In this document: in pieces, positions 57,026 through 64,000 of the stretch
Numbering within the stretch: the stretch's first letter is position 1
How the letters are laid out: each line of letters begins with the position of its first letter
NCBI GenBank assembly: GCA_964445985.1
Contig: CAYUMU010000010.1
Coordinates: forward strand, 43,338-107,337
From: CAYUMU01 sp964445985
GTDB lineage: Bacteria; Planctomycetota; Planctomycetia; Pirellulales; S012-138
Direction: 5' to 3'
DNA length: 64,000 bases
Made by a program: the position numbers and the translations under genes
Notes under the pieces: model-generated
What the model was told of the DNA's origin: nothing
Databases searched by the model: none
What the model saw: the letters and a program-made list of their open reading frames with translations, nothing else

Positions 57026-57967
57026 CTACTCGGTCAGCTTGATAAACGCCACGGCGTTATTGGGATTCATTGGAATGATGAGTTGATGCTGTTTGGAGTC
57101 GTAACCCATCGAGGCGGCGCTCGGAATGCCGGCGGCAATGATCGTGGCTTTTTGGCCAGGCTTGATCCGCGAAACGCTGCCAAACCGCACGCTGCTCACG
57201 TACTTGGTGCCATCGGACAGAATCACAATACCGTCGTTGCCTCCCTCGGCGGCGTGTTCGGTTTTCACCAGTTTTCCGCTGAGGTCGAATGTTAGCACCG
57301 CGTTGTCGCCCACGTTGACCACCACCACGTTTCCATCGGGATCAATCGCCACGCCGTTGGGCAAGGCGAGCGGCTTGCCTTCCACAAAGGTGGAGACTTC
57401 GCCCGAGGGAGTGATCTTGTACACGCATTCGGGCGGACGCGTATTGGAAACGAAGATGGCGCCATCTTTCGTCACGGCAATTCCGTTGAGAAACGTCGAG
57501 CCAGGAACCTGGAACGCCTTGCCCGGTTGCCCCGTCGCCAGGTCGAAGGTTCGCACCGTATCGATGTCGGCGGTGTACAGCGTGCCGCCCTCGATGCAAC
57601 TGCCAAGTGGGTGGTTGAGCGTCAAGCCGTCGCGCGTGGCGCCAATCCACTTGGCCGTATGCACCGTGCCGTCAGGATTGAGCAGCGAAACGTAGCCGTC
57701 GTTGGGTTCCTGGTTCTGGAGAACGCCCGCGTTCATCACCACAATCAGGTTCCGCGTGGGGTCGTAAGTCACGCTTTCGGCGAAGCGAAAGCTGCCGTAA
57801 ACCTTCACATTCGGCGTGAGCGGAACGAATTCGCCGGCCTCGTTCACGGCCCCCAGCGGCTTGCCCGCTTCAAATTGCTTGGCCTGGGCCTTGACCGCGG
57901 AGTCTTGAGCGATGGCCGCGTGGCAAAGGGCGAACGTGGCAGCGACCGGTAGCAGATACTTTTTCAT
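57026..57967 (-). CDS. Secreted SMP-30/gluconolactonase-like propeller
   Basis: 313 residues. Signal peptide (YLLPVAATFALCHAAIAQ) and a propeller with SMP-30-type blades (GDNAVLTFDLSGKLV, GVAIDPDGNVVVVNVG, GIAVTKDGAIFVSNT). It may be a periplasmic lactonase. It lies 110 bases upstream of the aldehyde dehydrogenase on the same strand, so lactone opening and aldehyde oxidation may be linked. Confidence 0.82.
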   Translation of the reverse strand: MKKYLLPVAATFALCHAAIAQDSAVKAQAKQFEAGKPLGAVNEAGEFVPLTPNVKVYGSFRFAESVTYDPTRNLIVVMNAGVLQNQEPNDGYVSLLNPDGTVHTAKWIGATRDGLTLNHPLGSCIEGGTLYTADIDTVRTFDLATGQPGKAFQVPGSTFLNGIAVTKDGAIFVSNTRPPECVYKITPSGEVSTFVEGKPLALPNGVAIDPDGNVVVVNVGDNAVLTFDLSGKLVKTEHAAEGGNDGIVILSDGTKYVSSVRFGSVSRIKPGQKATIIAAGIPSAASMGYDSKQHQLIIPMNPNNAVAFIKLTE

Positions 57968-58176
57968 GGGCGTTCGTCTTGCTGTTGTTGGGGTTGTGTT
58001 TGTTGGCGGCATGCGCAAGGAGGCAGCGCTATGTCATTCTTTACATAACGTATCATGGTCGGAGGTCGCGCTGGACTTGTCAAGCAATTGGCTTGGGCTT
58101 GGCGAGGAGTGAATTCGGTGCCGGAAAGAGCTAACCGAACATGCTCCGGCTTTGCCGAGCAGGGCCAGTTTCCAAG

Positions 58177-58887
58177 TCAAGGCTCGCGATGCACAAGTTG
58201 ACCCCAGCGGTCGAATACCCCCCGGCCAATTCGCCGTAATGCTCCGAAATGCGCCGCTGCCTCGCTTGCAATGTGCTCCCCCGAAAGCCCCCCGCCGCGC
58301 AGTTCGTCGGCAAACTGCGAGATCATGTCGCGCAGCAACGTCTCCGTGGTTTCGATGTGGAACAAGGTTCCATAAGCATGGTTGCCATATCGGAAGGCCT
58401 GGTGAGGCGTGAGCGCCGAACGCGCCAGCAACTGGGCCCCTCGCGGCAGGTCAAACACGTCGCCGTGCCAGTGGCAGGCGGTAAATGTTCGCGGCGCATC
58501 GCGCCAAATGGCATCGCTGGCCGCTTCGGCTTCCATTTGGATCTCGTGCCAGCCGATTTCCTTTTGCTCCCCTGGCTGAACTCTCGCGCCCAAAACATGG
58601 GCCAATAGTTGACTCCCCAGGCAGATGCCGAGAATTGGAATGGACGCCTCCACCGCCAGCTCGATGAGCCGCATTTCATCGAGCAAGTAGGGATAGCGAT
58701 CGACTTCGTACACGCCCATGGGTCCGCCCAGCACGATCAGGCCAGGGATGCCATCCAGGCTGCCTGGAACCGTCTCGCCAAGAAATGGGCGGACATACTG
58801 AAAGGCCAACTGGGCGTCGACGAGCGAAGCCTCGATCGAGCCCAGCGTTTCCACGGCCACGTGCTGCAGCACCACAACGCGCTTCAT
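58177..58887 (-). CDS. Class I glutamine amidotransferase-like protein
   Basis: 236 residues. Catalytic Cys89 in GICLGSQLLAH, and His177/Glu179 in the FHIETTE segment complete the triad; ACHWHGD holds a further conserved His. It resembles the stand-alone GMP synthase-like glutaminase branch, whose substrates vary. ATG 58887 is used. It stands alone between the lactonase-like gene and the collapsed dehydrogenase. Confidence 0.85.
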   Translation of the reverse strand: MKRVVVLQHVAVETLGSIEASLVDAQLAFQYVRPFLGETVPGSLDGIPGLIVLGGPMGVYEVDRYPYLLDEMRLIELAVEASIPILGICLGSQLLAHVLGARVQPGEQKEIGWHEIQMEAEAASDAIWRDAPRTFTACHWHGDVFDLPRGAQLLARSALTPHQAFRYGNHAYGTLFHIETTETLLRDMISQFADELRGGGLSGEHIASEAAAHFGALRRIGRGVFDRWGQLVHREP

Positions 58888-58971
58888 CGTACGATTTCCC
58901 TGGGCAACAACCGCCGGTGGCGTCCTTCTTAATCCAGAGCGCGGCGCGGCGCTCACAAATGAATCCGCCCG

Positions 58972-59176
58972 CTATCCGAGTTTAATCGTCACGGTCTTCA
59001 GTTCCGTGTGGTGTTCGAGCGCCGCGTGCCCCCGTTCGCGGCCAGGCCCCGACATCTTGAACCTGCCGAACGGCCTCGAGGGCCCCGCCTTCAATGGCAT
59101 CCCCCCAGTCATTCTCGATGAACAACCGCGTTTGTCGAACTTGCGGCGGCAGAGCGCGTTCAATCGTTTGCGTCAC
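58972..59176 (-). pseudogene. Collapsed aldehyde dehydrogenase (N- and C-terminal ends only)
   Basis: An intact start (GTG 59176 with GGAGGA 8 bases upstream) codes for MTQTIERALPPQVRQTRLFI and ENDWGDAIEGG, the N-terminal region of an aldehyde dehydrogenase. The sequence then jumps, with a frame change, to PFGRFKMSGPGRERGHAALE and HHTELKTVTIKLG, the family's C-terminal end. About 430 residues with all active-site residues are missing. The final LKTVTIKLG is identical to the end of the dehydrogenase at 55443. Confidence 0.8.
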
Positions 59177-59391
59177 CGAAAAAGTCCTCCGAAATCGTGC
59201 CAGGAGCTGTTAAAACAAGCACCCATATGCATAACGGGTTATAACGCTCCAGCGGACTTGGGGAAACCGGTCGCACCCGCGAAGCGCGCGGCCCGCGAAC
59301 AGTTACGAACCGCGGGAACGGGAAGTAGCGGCCGTTACAAGTGCATTTCGGGTGAACCGCGCAACACGCGAACGGGAAGGCGCTGAAGACA

Positions 59392-60834
59392 ATGGAAACG
59401 ACCGAGAAGCCTGCCTTGGACCAACGCCCAAGCCTCTGGGTGGAAATGCGAACGCACGAAGACTGGTGGGCCGTGTGGGCGGGGTTGTTTTTGCTGCTGG
59501 TTGCCTTTGCCTCGGTTGGGTGGAACTTGCCAGGCGACTTTGCGAAACAAGTCGCGGCGGACGAACCCGTGAAGATCAGCAGTGGGTTGAAACCCTGGCT
59601 GTCGCTGCCGGGCTCGTGGACGGAGAATCCGGTTGAGGCCTTTTATAAACCGGCGACGGAAAAAGCGCCGGCGTTTCAAGCCGGACCAGGCATTGCAGGC
59701 GCGTTTATCTTGTTGGCGGTTGTGTTTGCCATTGCCGCCGCGGTTCGCGGCCGCTCGATGGTGCGATTCGTTGCCGCCTTTCTCGTTGTCTTTCTGCTCG
59801 CGACGGTGTCGTTTGTCATGGCGGGACAGAGCGTCATCAACGCCTACAACCTGGAATACGTGTTATGGGCGCTGGTCGTGGGGTTGCTGATTTCGAACAC
59901 GATCGGCCTGCCCAACTTCCTGCGTCCCGCCGTCCAAACCGAGTTCTATATCAAGACCGGGCTGGTGATCATGGGGGCCGAAGTTCTCTTGAATCGGTTG
60001 CTTGCCCTGGGAGTTCCCGGCATTTTCGTGGCCTGGGTCGTTACGCCGATCGTGCTGGTATCCACGTACATTTTTGGCCAGCGGGTGCTCAAGATTCCAT
60101 CGCGGTCGCTGAACATGGTGATTTCGGCCGACATGTCGGTTTGCGGTGTTTCGGCGGCCATTGCCACCGCGGCCGCCTGCCGAGCCAAGAAAGAGGAACT
60201 GTCGCTGGCCATCGGCCTTTCGCTCACGTTCACGGTGATCATGATGGCCGTGATGCCCGCGGCGATCAAAGCCCTGGGCATGAGCGCGACCTTGGGTGGC
60301 GCCTGGATCGGCGGCACGATCGACTCGACCGGCGCGGTGGCGGCCGCGGGCGCGGCGCTGGGCGATCGAGGTCTTGAGGTCGCCGCCACGGTGAAGATGA
60401 TCCAGAACATTCTCATCGGCGTGATCGCCTTCGGCGTCGCGGTTTACTGGGTGGCCCGAGTCGAATCCGATTCGTCGAGCCGTCGTCCGAGCGCGATGGA
60501 AATCTGGTATCGGTTTCCGAAGTTCGTGCTGGGTTTTGTGCTGGTTTCGATCGTTTGCACGCTGTATTACGAATCGTCGGCGGAGTCCGCGTATATTGTC
60601 GACGCGGCGATTGGCGGCGTGACGAAGACCGTGCGAGGCTGGCTGTTCTGCTGCGCGTTTGTCTCCATTGGCTTGGAGACCAACATTCGCCAGTTCGCTC
60701 CGTATTTGCGCGGCGGTAAGCCGCTGATGTTGTATCTCTGCGGACAAGCATTGAATCTAGTGCTGACGCTCGCGATGGCCTGGCTCATGTTCGAGGTGCT
60801 GTTCCGCGACCTGGTCAATCAAGCGGGCCCTTGA
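59392..60834 (+). CDS. YeiH/UPF0324-family exporter
   Basis: 480 residues, eleven or so helices. Family landmarks: NTIGLPNFLRPAVQTEFYIKTGLVIMG, SVCGVSAAIATAAACRAKKEELSLAIGLSL and GGTIDSTGAVAAAGAALG, the repeated half-transporter core of YeiH-type putative sulfate/anion exporters. A 130-residue N-terminal extension holds two further hydrophobic segments. A small membrane protein follows 15 bases downstream, so it may be a subunit. Confidence 0.88.
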   Translation: METTEKPALDQRPSLWVEMRTHEDWWAVWAGLFLLLVAFASVGWNLPGDFAKQVAADEPVKISSGLKPWLSLPGSWTENPVEAFYKPATEKAPAFQAGPGIAGAFILLAVVFAIAAAVRGRSMVRFVAAFLVVFLLATVSFVMAGQSVINAYNLEYVLWALVVGLLISNTIGLPNFLRPAVQTEFYIKTGLVIMGAEVLLNRLLALGVPGIFVAWVVTPIVLVSTYIFGQRVLKIPSRSLNMVISADMSVCGVSAAIATAAACRAKKEELSLAIGLSLTFTVIMMAVMPAAIKALGMSATLGGAWIGGTIDSTGAVAAAGAALGDRGLEVAATVKMIQNILIGVIAFGVAVYWVARVESDSSSRRPSAMEIWYRFPKFVLGFVLVSIVCTLYYESSAESAYIVDAAIGGVTKTVRGWLFCCAFVSIGLETNIRQFAPYLRGGKPLMLYLCGQALNLVLTLAMAWLMFEVLFRDLVNQAGP

Positions 60835-60849
60835 TGAAGGCGACATTCA

Positions 60850-61158
60850 ATGACGAGCCGCGGAATCTTGGCAGCCGGCGACGAGAAGACGCGCGGCCGC
60901 ATTCGTTTTCTGCTCGCGCTCTCGCTGATCGCGGCCGTTTGGCTGCTCGCGCTTCCCTGGCTGGCGTCGGTTGACAGCGTTCACAAGCATTTGCAGTTCT
61001 TGGAAGCGCGGAGAATCAATCCCGGCGCGATGTACTATACCGAGCTCGAAGCGATGACGCCCATCCTGCAGCGCCTGCACGGCCAGCCTACCGGCGCCGA
61101 AGCCCCGCGAAATCGCGATGCCTCATCCATGCCACGATCGCCGCGAACTGGCGACTGA
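60850..61158 (+). CDS. Small single-pass membrane protein
   Basis: 102 residues. One membrane helix (FLLALSLIAAVWLLALPWLAS) is flanked by a basic N-terminus and a Glu/Leu-rich helix (HLQFLEARRINPGAMYYTELEAM). It begins 15 bases after the YeiH-like exporter and is likely co-transcribed with it. No family recognised. Confidence 0.6.
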   Translation: MTSRGILAAGDEKTRGRIRFLLALSLIAAVWLLALPWLASVDSVHKHLQFLEARRINPGAMYYTELEAMTPILQRLHGQPTGAEAPRNRDASSMPRSPRTGD

Positions 61159-61392
61159 GACTGCATGGCAATCCAACGAAGTGTCGTGCCCGCCGAAGCC
61201 GGGAAATGGACTCGCCCCGACGTCCTGTCGCGCGGCGTTTACGGTCAAGATGCAATCGACTTCGGCCACGTCGTGCGGCGTATTTCGGCAAGTTCTTCAG
61301 CGGCCATGACTCGATGACCTCGCCAGCCAAAGCATCCATGCCTTGCCAATCGCGCCGAGTAACCGCTGCCGCCGCGGCGTGGGCGTAATCTC

Positions 61393-62310
61393 TCACGCCG
61401 AAAGCTCGAACTCCACCTCGGACTTGGGCAAGCAGCGTTTCAGCAAAGTGACTTCGTTGCCCTGCTCGTTGAAGCGAACTTCGTCCATCACAAACCGCAT
61501 CAACACAATCCCGCGACCGCTGGGCCGATCGAGATTGGCCGGGTCTTCGGGGTCGGGCAGCAAGCCGGGATCGAACCCCGGCCCTTCGTCCGCGATCCGG
61601 AACTCGGCTTCATCCCGCGAAAAGCGGGCAAACACGCGCACCTGCCGCTGCTGGTAGGGATCTTGCCGGGCTCGTGTTTGCACCAGGAGTTGATAGCTCT
61701 CCAGGCTGTCGCGGCGGAGCTCGGAGCTGACTTCGAGATTGCCGTGGTGAATGGCGTTGATCAGGGCTTCTTCGAGCGCCACGCCAATCCGCATGCGATC
61801 CGCCTCGTCGACCAGGTTGGTCATGCTCAGGTTGCTTTGAAGATAGCCCACCAGCGAGGGGATCAGGCGTGTATCGTTGCGCAGCAAGAACTCGCATTCG
61901 CTGCGCACCATGTGCTGCATCAAGCGTTCGTGCAGGCTCCACTGTTCCTTGAGGGCCAGAATGCGCTCCACCGTGGGCAACAATTCGGCCGCCAGCGAAC
62001 GCTTGGGCACATAGCTCGCGGCCCCCTGCGAGAGCGCGCTCGACGCCAGTTCTTCGTTCCCCTGCGACGTCATCAAGATCACGGGAATGCGGCGGCGCGA
62101 CGCTCGAATTTTTGCCACCAATTCCAGGCCGTTCAATCGCGGCATGATCATGTCGGTGAGAACCAGGTCGGGCGGATGGTGCTCGATCTGCTCCAGGGCC
62201 TCCACGCCGTCGCTGGCAAAGACGAGATCCAAGCGGTCGCTTTTACTAAGCAGCCCGGCCACCAAACGTCGATCCATCACCGAATCGTCGACCACAAGAA
62301 TATTTGGCAT
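61393..62310 (-). CDS. Response regulator fused to a histidine-kinase-type ATPase
   Basis: 305 residues. Receiver domain 1-120 with Asp53 (LVLTDMIMP) and Lys near 104 (YVPKRS), then a HATPase_c-type domain: EALINAIHHG (N box) and IADEGPGFDPG with GRGIVLMRFVMDE. There is no H-box, so it cannot autophosphorylate; this design fits anti-sigma/serine-kinase-like regulators (RsbW/SpoIIAB type). Start ATG 62310 has GGGGAG 8 bases upstream. Confidence 0.85.
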   Translation of the reverse strand: MPNILVVDDSVMDRRLVAGLLSKSDRLDLVFASDGVEALEQIEHHPPDLVLTDMIMPRLNGLELVAKIRASRRRIPVILMTSQGNEELASSALSQGAASYVPKRSLAAELLPTVERILALKEQWSLHERLMQHMVRSECEFLLRNDTRLIPSLVGYLQSNLSMTNLVDEADRMRIGVALEEALINAIHHGNLEVSSELRRDSLESYQLLVQTRARQDPYQQRQVRVFARFSRDEAEFRIADEGPGFDPGLLPDPEDPANLDRPSGRGIVLMRFVMDEVRFNEQGNEVTLLKRCLPKSEVEFELSA

Positions 62311-62620
62311 CTGCTGGCTCCCCTCGCGTACCCCAAAAGCAGGCAGTTGCGCGGTCGCGCGACTTAAATGGAGTCGCACCCCTGCGCCCTTAGAATAACA
62401 CGGCGACCCGCCCTAGAAAGGGCGAGCCGTTCGTATTCACGGGCCATCGCCAGGAGCGGAGCTCGCGACGGCTTCGCCGCCGTGTTGACCCCAGGGGTTC
62501 CTTGACCCGATTTCTAGCTACCCTAGAATCGGTGGGCAGGCGTAGAGACTGGATCGACTGCCGGGCGGCCCTCCGCTGCCCGACGCGCCCCTCCTGTTTT
62601 TCCCCGAGGTTGAACCGTTC
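62311..62620. other. Divergent intergenic region with hairpins
   Basis: 310 bases. Holds GCCCT-AGAA-AGGGC near 62410 and the promoter with its palindrome near 62509; no frame and no thiamine riboswitch. Confidence 0.5.
62503..62529 (+). promoter_or_regulatory. Possible thiS-thiG promoter with overlapping palindrome
   Basis: TTGACC (62503-62508) and TAGAAT (62524-62529) with a short 15-base spacer. CCGATTTCTAG and CTAGAATCGG form a palindrome covering the spacer and -10, which could be an operator. The spacing is poor, so the promoter is uncertain. Confidence 0.35.
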
Positions 62621-62821
62621 GTGCAGGTTTTTGTGAATGGCGAAGCTTGCGAGCTCGCGGCTGCCGCCACCGTGGCCCAATTGCTGGACCAATTGCAGAT
62701 CGCTCCGCGGCACGTGGCGGTGGAAGTGAACCGTGAGTTGGTGCCCCGCCGATTGCATTCCCAGCATGCCCTGGCCGAAGGCGATCAACTGGAAGTGGTC
62801 ACGCTGGTCGGCGGAGGATAG
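62621..62821 (+). CDS. thiS: Sulfur carrier protein ThiS
   Basis: 66 residues, GTG start. Ubiquitin-like fold (MQVFVNGEACELAAAATVAQ onward) ending in the required Gly-Gly (VTLVGGG), which is adenylated and thiocarboxylated by ThiF before delivering sulfur to ThiG. It directly precedes thiG. No ThiF or ThiO is nearby. Confidence 0.93.
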   Translation: MQVFVNGEACELAAAATVAQLLDQLQIAPRHVAVEVNRELVPRRLHSQHALAEGDQLEVVTLVGGG

Positions 62822-62953
62822 TTGCCGGGCCAGCCGCTAGTTTTTGAATTGCTCACGTTCGTTGCTTATCTGCCTACCCTCTCCGCCCCCCCAGCGGAGA
62901 CGTGGGCGCCATCCGATCTCCCATTGCGGTTTACCCGCGTTAAGTACTCTCCG

Positions 62954-63835
62954 ATGCCCAGCAGCAACACCAGCCCCGTTTCCAGTTCCGGCCCTTCAGA
63001 AGCCGGCGCCGCCGCCGATTCCTTTCAACTGGGCAGCCATCGCCTGGCCAGCCGCCTGATCGTGGGCACCGGCAAGTACGCCAACTATGGGCTGATGTCG
63101 GAATGCCTCGATGCCTCGGGCACCGATTGCATTACGGTGGCCGTGCGCCGCGAGCGCCTGTTCGATGCCGCCGGTCAGAATATTCTCGACTTCATCGATA
63201 CCCGGCGGTACATCCTGCTGCCCAACACGGCCGGCTGCTTCACCGCCGAAGACGCGATTCGCGTGGCCCGACTGGGTCGCGAAATTCTCGAAGGCCTGGA
63301 AAACCCCGGCGCCGATTGGGTCAAGCTCGAAGTGCTGGGCGATACCAAGACCTTGCTGCCCGACCCCATCGCCACCCTGGCCGCGACCGAAAAATTGGTA
63401 GCCGAGGGCTTTCAGGTGCTGTGCTACACCTCCGACGACCCGGTGGCCGCGCGGCGCCTGAAAGAAGCCGGCGCTACCAGCGTGATGCCGGCCGGTAGCC
63501 CCATCGGTTCGGGCCAAGGCATTCTGAACCCCTACAACATTCGCCTCTGCCTGGAATACCTCAAAGACGGCGATCCGACTTACCCGGTGATTGTGGATGC
63601 CGGAGTCGGCACGGCCAGCGACGTGACGGCGGCCATGGAGTTGGGCGTGGATGGCGTGCTGCTCAACACGGGCATTGCCCACGCCAAAGACGCGCTGCTG
63701 ATGGCCAAAGCCATGCGGTGGGGTATGGAAGCCGGCCGCGCCGCCTACCTGGCCGGCCGCATCCCCAAAAAGCTCTATGCCACGGCCTCGAGCCCCATCG
63801 AGGGCAACATCGCCTGGCATCCGGAAGGCGAATGA
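62954..63835 (+). CDS. thiG: Thiazole synthase ThiG
   Basis: 293 residues. TIM-barrel enzyme with catalytic Lys124 (DWVKLEVLGD) and the phosphate-binding ends PAGSPIGSGQGI, DAGVGTASD and LLNTGIAHAKD. It condenses 1-deoxy-xylulose-5-phosphate, ThiS-thiocarboxylate and dehydroglycine to the thiazole of thiamine. A Ser/Pro/Ala-rich N-terminal extension of about 24 residues precedes the core. ATG 62954 fits; the frame is open upstream to 62822. Confidence 0.95.
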   Translation: MPSSNTSPVSSSGPSEAGAAADSFQLGSHRLASRLIVGTGKYANYGLMSECLDASGTDCITVAVRRERLFDAAGQNILDFIDTRRYILLPNTAGCFTAEDAIRVARLGREILEGLENPGADWVKLEVLGDTKTLLPDPIATLAATEKLVAEGFQVLCYTSDDPVAARRLKEAGATSVMPAGSPIGSGQGILNPYNIRLCLEYLKDGDPTYPVIVDAGVGTASDVTAAMELGVDGVLLNTGIAHAKDALLMAKAMRWGMEAGRAAYLAGRIPKKLYATASSPIEGNIAWHPEGE

Positions 63836-63912
63836 AGAGCCGATGTGCCCCACCCGTGAATCCGCGCCGCCCCAACAACAACCGCCAGCCTTCAAACACA
63901 GCCCAACCGCCA

Positions 63913-63942
63913 ACGCACTCTTGGCCGAGGGCGGCCAAGCCA
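63913..63942. repeat. Hairpin repeat CTTGGCCG-AGGG-CGGCCAAG
   Basis: Perfect 8-bp stem with an AGGG loop at 63920-63939; the outer bases CGCACT...AGTGCG (63914-63947) extend the palindrome. It is the inverted counterpart of the repeat at 34970. It may serve as thiG's terminator. Confidence 0.75.
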
Positions 63943-64000
63943 GTGCGCCTGTGACGGCGTTTGATCGGAAGGGTGCAAGTCCCTTCCAGGTCGATGTTCC
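63943..64000 (+). mobile_element. Probable 5' end of a group II intron (continues past window)
   Basis: GTGCGCC at 63943 matches the GUGYG 5' consensus, and GGAAGGGTGCAAGTCCCTTCC (63968-63988) matches the short stem with GGUGCAAGUCC found in early domain I of many bacterial introns. It begins directly behind a hairpin, the place where class C introns insert. GTGCG is also part of the repeat's outer palindrome, so the exact boundary is uncertain. Confidence 0.5.

Noticed and set aside
61088..61396. Minus-strand frame starting with GTG overlapping the regulator's stop (GTGA)
   Set aside because: The overlap is suggestive, but the Arg-rich sequence has no protein character and it runs into the end of an opposing gene.
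62459..62620. Thiamine (TPP) riboswitch ahead of thiS
   Set aside because: Looked for the CTGAGA and the ACCTGATCTGG-type core; neither is present.

Overview
The window is high-GC DNA from a planctomycete, most likely a Pirellulales-type member of the phylum Planctomycetota; this placement is inference from gene content. The pointers are a DUF1559 type IV-pilin-like protein, a DUF1207 outer-membrane-type protein, a giant PVC-type membrane-bound dehydrogenase (beta-propeller, HEAT repeats, CxxCH haem site), many secreted beta-propeller proteins, a UbiX/UbiA pair, and many short palindromic repeats between genes. No tRNA, rRNA or CRISPR array was seen.

Layout. 1-10 kb: a truncated TPR protein, a GNAT acetyltransferase, the 3' end of a group II intron (domains V and VI readable), then a minus-strand run of a lipoprotein hydrolase, a PIG-L deacetylase, a NagA-like amidohydrolase lacking a metal-ligand Glu, and the PVC-type dehydrogenase. 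10-19 kb: rhodanese, a DUF442-type phosphatase, a mirrored hairpin element, a DksA/TraR zinc-finger protein, an NtrC-type regulator with a histidine-kinase H-box remnant just upstream, and a minus-strand lipoprotein / ABC ATPase / NYN-LOTUS operon. 19.7-26.4 kb: BON-like protein, then the translation-transcription operon nusA-infB-rbfA with a promoter and a terminator-like leader hairpin, followed by an endonuclease III-fold protein with a histone H1-like tail. 26.4-31.2 kb: DUF1207, a secreted propeller and an M20 peptidase. 31.2-32.2 kb: a decayed IS4/Tn5-type insertion sequence with recognisable ends. 32.2-41 kb: D-lactate dehydrogenase-like protein overlapping a HemW-like gene, two coiled-coil envelope proteins (one PspA-like), a HEAT protein, ubiX-ubiA and the DUF1559 protein. 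41-49 kb: a HAD phosphatase fused to a HerA-type ATPase, a phytanoyl-CoA dioxygenase homologue, a FloA flotillin translationally coupled to an unknown gene, a TupA-like lipoprotein and a Tat-exported phosphatase. 48.6-61 kb: an oxidative-metabolism stretch (MFS transporter, two aldehyde dehydrogenases, free-Met-sulfoxide reductase, sugar-dehydrogenase and SMP-30 propellers, glutamine amidotransferase, YeiH exporter) that also holds a frameshifted gene and an aldehyde dehydrogenase collapsed to its two ends. 61-64 kb: a response-regulator/ATPase fusion, thiS-thiG, and at the right edge a hairpin repeat followed by what looks like the 5' end of another group II intron.

How the parts fit: the coherent working modules are the nusA-infB-rbfA expression operon, thiS-thiG (thiazole synthesis), ubiX-ubiA (quinone prenylation/decarboxylation), the lipoprotein-ABC ATPase-NYN operon, and the envelope-maintenance genes (PspA-like, FloA). 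The most unusual items are the HAD-HerA fusion, the endonuclease III-fold protein without the catalytic Lys or Fe-S cluster, the NagA-like enzyme with an altered metal site, and several clearly caught stages of gene decay (histidine kinase, transposase, aldehyde dehydrogenase, frameshifted small gene). Several families of 8-bp-stem hairpins recur between genes.
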